Assembly (NCBI RefSeq): GCF_035918155.1
Contig: NZ_CP109327.1
Span: 6,882,001-6,946,000, forward strand
DNA: 64,000 bases
Source: Streptomyces sp. NBC_01591
GTDB lineage: Bacteria; Actinomycetota; Actinomycetes; Streptomycetales; Streptomycetaceae
Direction of reading: 5' to 3'
How positions within the stretch are numbered: position 1 is the first letter of the stretch; every line of letters begins with the position of its first letter. Both the position numbers and the translations under genes were made by a program. The notes below the pieces were generated by a model. That model was not told the origin of the DNA. It saw nothing but the letters and a program-made list of their open reading frames with translations, and did no database searches. Below, one piece after another: positions 46,601-55,166 of the stretch.

Positions 46601-47302
46601 TCAGTCGTGCAGCCCGCACTCGGTCTTGCCCCGGCCGGCCCAGCGTCCGGCGCGTGCGTCCTCGCCCTCCAGCACCCGGCGGGTGCAGGGCTCGCAGCCC
46701 ACGGAGGCGTAGCCGTCCATCAGCAGTGGGTTGGTGAGTACGCCGTGCTCCGTGACGTACGCGTCCACGTCGTCCTGCGTCCAGCGGGCGATCGGCGAGA
46801 CCTTCACCTTCTGCCGCTTCTGGTCCCAGCCGACGACCGGGGTGTTCGCCCGGGTGGGGGACTCGTCGCGGCGCAGCCCGGTCGCCCAGGCCGTGTACCC
46901 GGTCAGGCCCTCTTCGAGCGGCTTGACCTTGCGCAGCCTGCAGCACAGGTCGGGGTCGCGGTCGTGCAGCTTCGGCCCGTACTCGGCGTCCTGCTCGGCC
47001 ACGGTCTGCCGGGGGGTGAGGGTGATGACATTGACGTCCATCACCACCTCGACGGCGTCCCGGGTGCCGATCGTCTCCGGGAAGTGGTAGCCGGTGTCGA
47101 GGAAGACCACGTCGACACCGGGGAAGACGCGCGAGGCGAGATGGGCGACGACCGCGTCCTCCATCGAGGACGTGACGCAGAACTTCCCGCCGAAGGTGTC
47201 GGCGGCCCACTTGAGGATCTCCGGCGCGGAGGCGTCCTCCAGCTCCCGCCCGGCCCGCTCGGCCAGGATCTCGAGGTCTTCGCTCTGCAGAGTCTGAGTC
47301 AT
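46601..47302 (-). CDS. cysH: Phosphoadenylyl/adenylyl-sulfate reductase (APS reductase type)
   Basis: 233 residues with the PAPS-reductase fold. The paired cysteines DLCCRLRK and CEPCTRR form the 4Fe-4S site that marks APS-reducing enzymes. The catalytic cysteine is in the C-terminal KTECGLHD. It reduces APS to sulfite with thioredoxin. ATG 47302 overlaps the stop of the zinc-ribbon gene. Confidence 0.95.
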   Translation of the reverse strand: MTQTLQSEDLEILAERAGRELEDASAPEILKWAADTFGGKFCVTSSMEDAVVAHLASRVFPGVDVVFLDTGYHFPETIGTRDAVEVVMDVNVITLTPRQTVAEQDAEYGPKLHDRDPDLCCRLRKVKPLEEGLTGYTAWATGLRRDESPTRANTPVVGWDQKRQKVKVSPIARWTQDDVDAYVTEHGVLTNPLLMDGYASVGCEPCTRRVLEGEDARAGRWAGRGKTECGLHD

Positions 47303-47478
47303 ATCCCGTCCCCTTCAACGTCATTGCGCTGCAGCCCCCGGGTCAGCAGACCCAGGAACTTGAGCTGGAACGCGCGGTTGCAGGAGGCACATTCCCAGGC
47401 ACCGTGGCCGGTCTCGTGCGGGCGCAGGTCCTCGTCCCCGCAGTACGGGCAGTAGAACGGTGCGGCGCGTTCGCTCAT
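47299..47478 (-). CDS. Small zinc-ribbon protein in the sulfite reductase operon
   Basis: 59 residues. Two CxxC knuckles, YCPYCGDED and ECASCNRAF, should bind one zinc. It overlaps sulfite reductase upstream and cysH downstream by four bases each (ATGA twice), so it is translated in lockstep with both. Function not known; such ribbons may assist the assembly or redox partnering of the flanking iron-sulfur enzymes. Confidence 0.85.
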   Translation of the reverse strand: MSERAAPFYCPYCGDEDLRPHETGHGAWECASCNRAFQLKFLGLLTRGLQRNDVEGDGI

Positions 47479-49172
47479 GACAGGGACTCCGCACTGGCCC
47501 GCGCCGCCCAGGTCGCGAACCGCTCGTCGCCCTCGCGCTCCTCCTGGAAGCGGCCCAGGACCCGCTCGACGTAGTCGGGCAGCTCGGCCGAAGTGACCTT
47601 CAGGCCACGGACCTTGCGGCCGAACCCGGCTTCCAGGCCCAGGGCGCCGCCCAGGTGCACCTGATAGCCCTCGACCTGGTTGCCGTCGGCGTCCAGCACG
47701 AGCTGGCCCTTGAGACCGATGTCGGCGGTCTGGATGCGGGCGCACGCGTTGGGGCAGCCGTTGATGTTGATGGTGAGCGGCTCGTCGAAGTCCGGCAGGC
47801 GGCGCTCCAGTTCGTCGATCAGCGCGGCGCCGCGCGCCTTCGTCTCGACGATCGCCAGCTTGCAGAACTCGATGCCGGTGCAGGCCATCGTGCCGCGCCG
47901 GAACGGCGAGGGCCGCACCTGGAAGTCGAGCGCCTCAAGTCCGGCGACCAGGGAGTCCACCTGGTCCTGTGCCACGTCGAGAATGATCATCTTCTGCTCG
48001 ACGGTGGTGCGCAGCCGGTCCGAGCCGTGCGACGCCGCGAGGTCGGCGATCTTGGCGAGCGTGGAGCCGTCCACCCGGCCGACCCGGGGGGCGAAACCGA
48101 CGTAGAAGCGGCCGTCCTGCTGCTGGTGCACACCCACGTGGTCGCGCCAGCGGCTGCTGGGCTGCTCGGGGGCGGGACCGTCGGTCAGCGGACGCTTCAG
48201 GTACTCGTCCTCCAGCACCCGGCGGAACTTCGCCGGGCCCCAGTCGGCCATCAGGAACTTCAGCCGGGCGCGGTTGCGCAGCCGCCGGTATCCGTAGTCG
48301 CGGAAGATGCCGACGACTCCGGCCCAGACGTCCGGAACCTCGTCGAGCGGCACCCACGCGCCCAGCCGCTCGGCGAGCCGCGGGTTGGTGGAGAGCCCGC
48401 CACCGACCCAGACGTCGAAGCCCGGACCGTGCTCGGGGTGGACCACGCCGACGAACGCGATGTCGTTGATCTCGTGCACCACGTCCTGCACCGGCGAACC
48501 GGAGATCGCGGTCTTGAACTTGCGCGGCAGGTTGGAGAATTCCTTGTTGCCGATGTACCGGTCGTGGATCTCGTCGACGGCGGGCGAGCCGTCGATGATC
48601 TCGTCGGCGGCGATGCCGGCCACCGGGGAGCCGATGATCACGCGGGGGCAGTCACCGCACGCCTCGGTGGTGGAGAGCCCGACGGCCTCCAGCTTCTCCC
48701 AGATCGCCGGGACGTCCTCGATGCGGATCCAGTGGAGCTGGATGTTCTGCCGGTCGGTGATGTCCGCGGTGCCGCGCGCGTACTCCTGCGAGATCTCGCC
48801 GATCACCCGCAGCTGTGCGGTGGTCAGCCGGCCGCCGTCGATCCGGACCCGCAGCATGAAGTGCTTGTCGTCCAGCTCCTCCGGCTCCAGGATCGCGGTC
48901 TTGCCGCCGTCGATCCCGGGCTTGCGCTGGGTGTAGAGGCCCCACCAGCGCATGCGTCCACGAAGATCGTTGGGGTCGATCGAGTCGAAACCGCGCTTGG
49001 CGTAGATCGTCTCAATGCGTGTCCGCACATTGAGACCGTCGTCGTCCTTCTTGAACTGCTCATTGCCGTTGAGCGGAGTGTGGTGCCCCACGGCCCACTG
49101 GCCTTCGCCACGGTGGCGTCCGGCCTTGCGGCGGGGCGTGGTGGTCGCAGACTGTTCCGGGGTAGCGGCCAT
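47475..49172 (-). CDS. sir: Ferredoxin-dependent sulfite (or nitrite) reductase
   Basis: 565 residues. Two repeated ferrodoxin-like/siroheme halves are seen. The 4Fe-4S/siroheme cysteines are in ACTGIEFCK and NGCPNACARIQ (C-x5-C and C-x3-C). It also has RWWGLYTQRKPGIDGGKT and EACGDCPRVI, the regions that hold the Tyr and Cys cross-linked in the mycobacterial enzyme. It reduces sulfite to sulfide with ferredoxin. The operon with CysHCDN supports sulfite as substrate. ATG 49172 follows GAAGGA. A Cys leader peptide precedes it. Confidence 0.94.
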   Translation of the reverse strand: MAATPEQSATTTPRRKAGRHRGEGQWAVGHHTPLNGNEQFKKDDDGLNVRTRIETIYAKRGFDSIDPNDLRGRMRWWGLYTQRKPGIDGGKTAILEPEELDDKHFMLRVRIDGGRLTTAQLRVIGEISQEYARGTADITDRQNIQLHWIRIEDVPAIWEKLEAVGLSTTEACGDCPRVIIGSPVAGIAADEIIDGSPAVDEIHDRYIGNKEFSNLPRKFKTAISGSPVQDVVHEINDIAFVGVVHPEHGPGFDVWVGGGLSTNPRLAERLGAWVPLDEVPDVWAGVVGIFRDYGYRRLRNRARLKFLMADWGPAKFRRVLEDEYLKRPLTDGPAPEQPSSRWRDHVGVHQQQDGRFYVGFAPRVGRVDGSTLAKIADLAASHGSDRLRTTVEQKMIILDVAQDQVDSLVAGLEALDFQVRPSPFRRGTMACTGIEFCKLAIVETKARGAALIDELERRLPDFDEPLTININGCPNACARIQTADIGLKGQLVLDADGNQVEGYQVHLGGALGLEAGFGRKVRGLKVTSAELPDYVERVLGRFQEEREGDERFATWAARASAESLS

Positions 49173-49286
49173 GACAGTACGTCCTTCGGGACTGCAGGAG
49201 GGCGGCTCTGAACTGCACACTCGCGTCAAGGCGCGGCGGTGCGCAGGGTTTGCAGAGAAAAGGGGATCGCGGCGGTGCTGGGACTC

Positions 49287-49370
49287 TCAGCTCGCCGGAC
49301 AGATGGCGCTGGACACGCGGCCGAGGTCGACGTGGCGTCGACTCACCAAGGCAATTCCAGTTCCAGGCAT
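49287..49370 (-). CDS. Cysteine-containing leader peptide of the sulfite reductase operon
   Basis: 27 residues. It starts MPGTGIALV and ends SRRHVDLGRVSSAICPAS. The RRHVDLxRVxSAIC ending is the pattern of the actinobacterial putative leader peptides found ahead of sulfur assimilation genes. The cysteine codon near the end lets ribosome stalling report low cysteinyl-tRNA, altering expression of the downstream operon (sir at 49172, 114 bp on). No obvious terminator hairpin was seen in that gap, so control may be translational or Rho-based. Its start lacks a strong ribosome binding site. Confidence 0.88.
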   Translation of the reverse strand: MPGTGIALVSRRHVDLGRVSSAICPAS

Positions 49371-49550
49371 GACGGAAGCGTGGCACGCGTATCTCGGGCC
49401 AGTCCACCACTATCCAGGATGTGGACGAGAGTGTCCCGCATCGCGAGATGGCCTGGTGCTCGTCATTGGAGCGATCCGGACCGGCCCGCCCGTAATGGCC
49501 GCAATCCCCCTACATGTCACCCGAAGCGGAGGGCGGCCCCGCCCGCCGTG

Positions 49551-50144
49551 CTACCGCCCGGCCCCCGGCCACGGCCCCGGCGTCGCCACCTCCGGCTCCA
49601 GCTCCACCTTCGTGTCGAAGAGCCGGAAGCCGCGCCGCTCATAATTGTCCATGGCGTGAGGTCCGTCCTTGGAGCAGGTGTGCAGCCACACCCGCTTCGT
49701 CGGTGTCCGCTCCGGCCAGCGCTCCGCCAGGTCCCAGGCGCGAGCGACCCCGTACGAGAGCAGATGTCCGCCGATCCGCCGCCCCCGGAATGCCGGAATC
49801 AGCCCGAAGTACATGATCTCGACCGCACCCTCGTCCTGCGGGTCCAGCTCTATGTAGCCCGCGGGGGTGCCGTTCTCGTACGCCACCCAGGTCTCGGCCC
49901 CCGGCCGGTCCAGGGCCTCCTGCCACTGCGCGTACGTCATGGCGAGGCGGTCCGTCCACTGGATGTCGCCGCCGACCGCCGTGTAGAGGAACCGGCTGAA
50001 CTCGGGAAGCGGAATCTGTGACCGCACGATCCGCACATCGCCCTCCGGGACCGCGGCGGGCCGCAGATCGTCGGGGGAGGTCTGTTCCAGGGACCAGATG
50101 GTCACTTCGGTGGCGGCGGCGGCGCTACGTGCGGGGTTGCTCAT
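49551..50144 (-). CDS. GNAT-family N-acetyltransferase
   Basis: 197 residues. The central GNAT core is AVEIMYFGLIPAFRGRRIGGHLLSYGVARAWDLAE, and the end DNYERRGFRLF is typical. ATG 50144 (MSNPARS) has no strong ribosome binding site. Substrate unknown. Confidence 0.9.
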   Translation of the reverse strand: MSNPARSAAAATEVTIWSLEQTSPDDLRPAAVPEGDVRIVRSQIPLPEFSRFLYTAVGGDIQWTDRLAMTYAQWQEALDRPGAETWVAYENGTPAGYIELDPQDEGAVEIMYFGLIPAFRGRRIGGHLLSYGVARAWDLAERWPERTPTKRVWLHTCSKDGPHAMDNYERRGFRLFDTKVELEPEVATPGPWPGAGR

Positions 50145-50274
50145 GACTGCCAGGGAACCACGCCCCGCCGCCCGCGCCAAAGCCGGTCCCGAAGCGCGGA
50201 CCGCGGGATGCCCGACGGAGCGCGCCCGCCGACGGTGCGGGCCCACATCCGGAACGGCCCGGATCCGGAACGTC

Positions 50275-51573
50275 CTAGTCGGCCGTACGCGCCCTGACCA
50301 CCACCGGAGCCGTCGAGTGCGGCAGCAGATCGGCCGGGTGGTCCGGGTGGATCACCTCCACCTCGACGTCGTCGCCGAAGCGGTACGGGCGGTGTGCGAG
50401 CACCTGGGCGAGATGGCGGCGCATCCGTGAGATCTCCGCCCGTACCGTCACCGTCCGGGTCGCGTCGCCGAAGATGTCCTGGGCGAGCTCGGAGGCGGTA
50501 CGCCCCTCGCGGTGCAGCGCCAGGGCGTACAGCAGCTCCGCATGGCGCGGCGAGAGCCGCTGCGTCCAGGTGCCCACCGCGCCCACCATATTGACCGTGT
50601 AACCGCGCGGCCGGCTCAGATCCAGCACGACCCGTTGCGGCGCCCCGTCCGAAGGCCCGTCCGCGACCTGCAGCAGCCAGCCGCCGGGCAACGGCTCGAC
50701 CCGGCACATGCCGAGCGACGGCAGCCACACCCGGCCCGGCCGTATCGACTTGGGCAGCGGCAGCCGGTCGACCGGCGGCATCCCGGTCACCGCGGCGAGC
50801 CAGCCGTGGGTGTCCACCGCCAGGGTCCGGCCGCCCAGCCGGCACACCAGCGGTGCCGCCACCGAACGCAGCCGGTCGATCGCCTGCAGATGCCGGTTCC
50901 TGATCTCGCTCTCCGCCAGCCTGGCGACCGAACTGACCAGGGCGAGCGTCGTCGGATGGAACGTGGACGCGGGGCCGCTCATGTCGACGATGCCCATCAC
51001 CTTGCCGTCGCGCGGGTCACGGACCGGGGCCGCCGCACACGTCCAGTTGTGCAGCATGCGGACGAAGTGCTCCGCGGAATGGACCTGCACCGGGACGCGG
51101 GAGACCAGCGCCGTACCGATCGCGTTCGTCCCCGTGCTCTCCTCCGCCCAGGCCGCGCCCTCCGCCAGGCACACGTCGTCCGCCCGGCGCAGCACCCCCG
51201 CGTTGCCCCGGCGCCACAGCACCCGGCACTCCACATCGGTGATCACCATGATCTGCTGGGCGGCGTCCGCCAGGGAGACCAGGCCGTCGTCGAGCAGCGG
51301 CATCACCTCGCCCAGCGTCGAGCTCCGGCGCCGGTGCTCGATCTCGTCCACATCCAGCAGCACGCTCTCGGTGGACTGGTCCGGATCCATGCCGCTGCTC
51401 AGCACCCGGTTCCACGAGGCACCGATCTCGGCCCGCGGGGCGACCGCCGGGCGGTCGCCGACGAGCGTGGCCTCCCTGGCCCGGTGGACCGCGCGGGTGG
51501 CCCGGGCGGACTGCGGGACAGCCGGTCGCGTCACCCCGGAGGCGCTTGTCTCCACTCTCGTTTCCCCCCACAT
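50275..51573 (-). CDS. GAF-domain transcriptional regulator with C-terminal HTH
   Basis: 432 residues. The N-terminal part resembles the sensor half of AcoR-like activators: SWNRVLSSGMDPDQS, a GAF domain around 100-230 with AEESTGTNAIGTALV, HFVRMLHNWTCAAAPVRDP and GIVDMSGPA. The C-terminal winged-helix part reads RLSPRHAELLYALALHREGRTASELAQDIFGD, then RTVTVRAEISRMRRHL. The AAA+ domain of sigma54 activators is absent, as expected in actinobacteria. It lies downstream of the acyl-CoA dehydrogenase on the same strand, 262 bp away. Confidence 0.88.
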   Translation of the reverse strand: MWGETRVETSASGVTRPAVPQSARATRAVHRAREATLVGDRPAVAPRAEIGASWNRVLSSGMDPDQSTESVLLDVDEIEHRRRSSTLGEVMPLLDDGLVSLADAAQQIMVITDVECRVLWRRGNAGVLRRADDVCLAEGAAWAEESTGTNAIGTALVSRVPVQVHSAEHFVRMLHNWTCAAAPVRDPRDGKVMGIVDMSGPASTFHPTTLALVSSVARLAESEIRNRHLQAIDRLRSVAAPLVCRLGGRTLAVDTHGWLAAVTGMPPVDRLPLPKSIRPGRVWLPSLGMCRVEPLPGGWLLQVADGPSDGAPQRVVLDLSRPRGYTVNMVGAVGTWTQRLSPRHAELLYALALHREGRTASELAQDIFGDATRTVTVRAEISRMRRHLAQVLAHRPYRFGDDVEVEVIHPDHPADLLPHSTAPVVVRARTAD

Positions 51574-51647
51574 GCCAGGGCCGGCTCGACGATCCACGGG
51601 CTCATCCTGCCGCTGCGCGGGCCCCGGCACCGCGCACTCCGCACAAT

Positions 51648-51666
51648 GGTTGCAACCCTTTGCAAC
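51648..51666. promoter_or_regulatory. Tandem TTGCAA motifs upstream of the GAF regulator
   Basis: GGTTGCAACC (a perfect palindrome, 51648-51657) is followed after one base by TTTGCAAC (51659-51666), 75 bp upstream of the regulator start. It looks like an operator; the binding protein is unknown, and autoregulation is possible. Confidence 0.4.
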
Positions 51667-51835
51667 TCTGGCGAGAGGGTGCAGGCCCGTATGAGAGTGG
51701 TGGAACACCGCGCGGCGGAGCCCGTGTTCCACTGTTCGGTGTGCACAGCATGGAGGGTGGTGCCGTGTCGGCGCAGCACCACCCTCCGTTGCTGTTCACC
51801 CGCGGACAGCTCCGGTCTGATCCAAACGGAAGACC

Positions 51836-53473
51836 CTAGTGCGTGACGGGCCGCGCCCGTTCCACGATCGATGCCAGATCGAGGCTGTGCGGCAGTGTGC
51901 CGAAGGCCGCACCCCGGTCCCCGCCCAGCCGTGCGGCGCAGAACGCGTCGGCCACCTCCGGCGGCGCCCACCGCACCAGCAACGAACCCTGCAGCACCAG
52001 CGCCATCCGCTCGGCCAGCCGGCGGGCCCGCGCCTCGATCCCTTCCAGATCGGCGAGCTCCGTCAGCATGTGCTTGATCGCCCCGTCCAGCCGGTGATCG
52101 GCTCCGCGCGCCCTGCCGACCTCCTGAAGAAACGCGTTCAGCGCCATCGGCTCACGCTGCAGCGCCCGCAGCACGTCCAGCGCCTGCACATTTCCCGCGC
52201 CCTCCCAGATGGAGTTGAGCGGCGCCTCGCGAAGCAGCCTGGGCATCCCGGACTCCTCGACGTACCCGTTGCCGCCGAGACACTCCAGCGCCTCGGCCAC
52301 CACCGGCGTGCACCGCTTGGTCACCCAGTACTTCGCCGCCGGTACCGCGATCCGCAGGAAGGCCCGCTCGCTCTGGGACCCGTCGTCGTACGCCGCCGCC
52401 AGCCGCATTGCCAGCACCGTCGCGGCCTCCGACTCCAACGCCAGATCGGCCAGCACATTGCGCATCAGCGGCTTCTCGACCAGCACCCCGCCGAACGCGC
52501 TGCGGTACGTGCAGTGGTGGATCGCCTGCGCCACCGCCTGCCGCATCAGCGCCGCCGAACCGACCACACAGTCCAGCCGGGTCGCCGCCACCATCCCGAT
52601 GATGGTGCGCACCCCGCGCCCCTCCTCGCCGACCCGGCGCGCCCACGTACCGTCGAATTCGACCTCGGCCGACGCGTTCGACCGGTTTCCCAGCTTGTCC
52701 TTGAGCCGCTGGATCGCGAAGGTGTTGCGGGTGCCGTCGGGCAGCACGCGGGGCAGAAGAAAACACGTCAGGCCGCCGGGCGCCTGCGCCAGCACCAGGA
52801 AGCCGTCCGACATCGGCGCCGAACAGAACCACTTGTGCCCGGTGAGCAGATACTCGCCCTCCGCGGCCAGCGGCTCGGCACGGGTCGTGTTCGACCGTAC
52901 GTCCGTGCCGCCCTGCTTCTCCGTCATTCCCATTCCCAGGAGCACACCGGCCTTCTGCGCGGCGGGCCGCAGCTCCCGCTCGTACACCGCCGAGGTGAGC
53001 AGCGGTTCCCACTCCGCGGCCAGCGCGGGGTCGGTGCGCAGCGCGGGCACCGCCGCGTGCGTCATCGACAGCGGGCAGCCGTGCCCCGCCTCGGCCTGCG
53101 TCCACACGAGGAAGCCGGCCGCCCGCCGTACATGGCCGCCGGGCCTGCCCCAGGCGTCGGTCAGGCCCGCGGCGACCGCGTGGCCGAGCAGCCGGTGCCA
53201 GGCCGGATGGAAATCGACCTCGTCGATGCGATGCCCGTATCGGTCGTGGGTACGCAACGCCGGCGGATTCGCGTTCGCCTGCGCACCCCACTCCTGCACC
53301 TGCGCGGAGCCCGCGGAGCGGCCCAGCTCACCGAGCTCGCCCCGGACTTCGGGCAGGAGCTCGGGCGACATGTGACGTCTCACCGCCTCGGTGAGCGCCC
53401 GGTCGGCGGCGAAGACGTCGTAGCCGGTCAGCGGCGGTACCTGGTTGGACACGGTGTGGGTGGTGGCTGCCAT
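51836..53473 (-). CDS. AidB-like acyl-CoA dehydrogenase
   Basis: 545 residues, longer than ordinary acyl-CoA dehydrogenases (about 380) and close to E. coli AidB. Signatures are GMGMTEKQGGTDVRSNTT, LTGHKWFCSAPMSDGFLVLA, CLGGNGYVEESGMPRL, and NSIWEGAGNVQALDVLRAL with the expected acidic residue. It uses FAD. AidB family members are linked to the alkylation response and show weak isovaleryl-CoA dehydrogenase activity. ATG 53473 is 18 bp from the divergent YihY start, with a shared promoter. Confidence 0.93.
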   Translation of the reverse strand: MAATTHTVSNQVPPLTGYDVFAADRALTEAVRRHMSPELLPEVRGELGELGRSAGSAQVQEWGAQANANPPALRTHDRYGHRIDEVDFHPAWHRLLGHAVAAGLTDAWGRPGGHVRRAAGFLVWTQAEAGHGCPLSMTHAAVPALRTDPALAAEWEPLLTSAVYERELRPAAQKAGVLLGMGMTEKQGGTDVRSNTTRAEPLAAEGEYLLTGHKWFCSAPMSDGFLVLAQAPGGLTCFLLPRVLPDGTRNTFAIQRLKDKLGNRSNASAEVEFDGTWARRVGEEGRGVRTIIGMVAATRLDCVVGSAALMRQAVAQAIHHCTYRSAFGGVLVEKPLMRNVLADLALESEAATVLAMRLAAAYDDGSQSERAFLRIAVPAAKYWVTKRCTPVVAEALECLGGNGYVEESGMPRLLREAPLNSIWEGAGNVQALDVLRALQREPMALNAFLQEVGRARGADHRLDGAIKHMLTELADLEGIEARARRLAERMALVLQGSLLVRWAPPEVADAFCAARLGGDRGAAFGTLPHSLDLASIVERARPVTH

Positions 53474-53478
53474 GCCGA

Positions 53479-53485
53479 TACGGTA
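53479..53485. promoter_or_regulatory. Symmetric -10 element serving two divergent leaderless genes
   Basis: TACGGTA reads TACGGT on the plus strand and TACCGT on the minus strand. Each hexamer ends six bases before a start codon: GTG 53491 rightward and ATG 53473 leftward. Confidence 0.6.
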
Positions 53486-53490
53486 AGGAC

Positions 53491-54696
53491 GTGCAGGCAG
53501 CAAATGAAACACCCGAGCGGCCATCGGGTCGGCTCCACCGGGCCCGAGTCCTCTATCGCAACGTATCCAAGCGGCAGATGGCCTGGCAGTTGCTCAAGGA
53601 CACCGTCAACTCGTGCATGGAGTACCGCATTCTCGGGCTCGCCGCCGAGGCGGCGTTCTTCACCCTGCTGTCCCTGCCACCCCTGCTCCTCGGCCTGATC
53701 GGGCTCCTCGGATACGTCGACGAGTGGACCAGCACCACCACGGTCGCCTCCATCGAGCGCAACATCCTCAACGCCGCGCAGACCGTGCTCAGCGAGCGGG
53801 GCGTCAACGACTTCGCCAAGCCACTGCTGGAGGACGTCACCACCGGCGCCCGGCCCGATGTCATCTCGATCGGCTTCGCGATCGCGCTCTGGTCCGGCTC
53901 CCGCGCGGTCAATGTCTTCATCGACACGATCACCGTGATGTACGGCCTCGACGGCCAGCGCGGCATCGTCAAGACGCGACTGCTCGCCTTCCTGCTGTAC
54001 GTCGTCGCGCTGCTGCTCGGTGCCGTCGTGCTGCCGCTGCTCGTCGTCGGCCCCGACCGGGTCGTGGAGTTCGTCCCGTGGGGCACCGAGCTCATAAGCA
54101 TCCTGTACTGGCCGCTGGTGATCCTGCTGTCGATCGCGTTCCTGACGACGCTCTACCACGTGTCCGTACCGGTCCGTTCGCCGTGGATCGAGGACATGCC
54201 GGGTGCGCTGGTGGCGCTCGCGATGTGGGTGCTCGGCAGCTTCCTGCTGCGGATCTACCTCACCAGTACGGTCGAGGGGCCCACGATCTACGGCTCGTTG
54301 GCGGCCCCGATCGCCGTCCTGCTGTGGATCGGAATCTCCGCGTTCGCGGTGCTGGTGGGAGCGGCGGTGAACGCGGCCATCGACCGGGTGTGGCCCTCGC
54401 TGGCGACGGCCGCCGCCCGCGCGGCGAACGACCGGGTACGCGCGGCCCAGGCGGCGGAGTTCGTCGCCCGGACGCAGGCGGAGCACCAGGAGGACGAGGA
54501 CTGGGACGACGACGAGGACGATGACGACGGCGGTGAAAGCCCCTACATGCCCTCCGAATTCCCGGAGCGCTGGTCGAAGTTCCTGCCGCCGGACGACGTG
54601 AAGTCCAGGCTGCAGCCGAGCCGCGACAAGGAGCAGGACAAGCCGGACCCGGACAAGCCGGACCCGGAGAAGTCGGACAACGCGTCCGACGGCTGA
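53491..54696 (+). CDS. YihY/BrkB-family integral membrane protein
   Basis: 401 residues with about six membrane segments. Family features are AAEAAFFTLLSLPPLLLGLIG, IALWSGSRAVNVFIDTITVMYG and PTIYGSLAAPIAVLLWIGISA. The cytoplasmic tail is very acidic (DEDWDDDEDDDDGG near residue 335) and ends in charged KPDPDKPDPEKSDN. The family role is unsettled; it was once called RNase BN, wrongly, and is possibly a transporter. The start is a leaderless GTG. Confidence 0.9.
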   Translation: MQAANETPERPSGRLHRARVLYRNVSKRQMAWQLLKDTVNSCMEYRILGLAAEAAFFTLLSLPPLLLGLIGLLGYVDEWTSTTTVASIERNILNAAQTVLSERGVNDFAKPLLEDVTTGARPDVISIGFAIALWSGSRAVNVFIDTITVMYGLDGQRGIVKTRLLAFLLYVVALLLGAVVLPLLVVGPDRVVEFVPWGTELISILYWPLVILLSIAFLTTLYHVSVPVRSPWIEDMPGALVALAMWVLGSFLLRIYLTSTVEGPTIYGSLAAPIAVLLWIGISAFAVLVGAAVNAAIDRVWPSLATAAARAANDRVRAAQAAEFVARTQAEHQEDEDWDDDEDDDDGGESPYMPSEFPERWSKFLPPDDVKSRLQPSRDKEQDKPDPDKPDPEKSDNASDG

Positions 54697-54707
54697 GCGT
54701 GCCCGCC

Positions 54708-54732
54708 AGGGCCTGCCCGCCGGACAGGCCCT
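54708..54732. terminator. Bidirectional terminator hairpin made from the dispersed repeat
   Basis: AGGGCCTG (54708-54715) pairs with CAGGCCCT (54725-54732) around nine bases. It lies between the convergent YihY and Trypco1-type genes, and its right end overlaps the stop codon of the latter. The sequence matches the arms of the 37113-37173 element. Confidence 0.7.
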
Positions 54733-55114
54733 AAGGGGCGGGCGCGGGTGCCGGAACGGCCGGCGCCGTCGGCGCGGCCGGAACCGCCGGGGTCGCACCG
54801 GGGGACCAGGACAGCTTGACCGTCAGATGGCCCTCGACCGCGCTCTTGGCGATCACCGCCCCGGCCTCCGCCGTGATCTTCACCCCGAATTCGAGCTCCA
54901 CACCGTCCGGCTTCAGGGCGCCGTCCCGGAACACCGCGAGCGCGGACTCGGCCGCCGAGCGGATCCCCGTGAGTGCGCTGTCGAACGTACGCCCGGCCCT
55001 GGCCAGGGTGTTGTCATCGCCCAGCGCGACCAGCTGCGCGCCCTGCGTGTGACGGTCGACCTCGACCGTCACCGTCGCACCGCTCTCGGTGGTGAACTCC
55101 ATCAGTGCCGTCAT
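54731..55114 (-). CDS. CU044_2847/Trypco1-type small protein
   Basis: 127 residues: LMEFTTESGATVTVEVD, then TFDSALTGIRSAAESALAVF, then VELEFGVKITAEAGAVIAKS and GHLTVKLSW, followed by a Pro/Ala tail (AVPAAPTAPAVPAPAPAP). This family is predicted to be a trypsin-associated accessory domain. No protease is adjacent. Function unknown. Confidence 0.8.
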   Translation of the reverse strand: MTALMEFTTESGATVTVEVDRHTQGAQLVALGDDNTLARAGRTFDSALTGIRSAAESALAVFRDGALKPDGVELEFGVKITAEAGAVIAKSAVEGHLTVKLSWSPGATPAVPAAPTAPAVPAPAPAP

Positions 55115-55166
55115 GACCGCCCCCGGGAAGCCGATTCCGTACGCCGACGAGACTAGCGTGTGGGGT

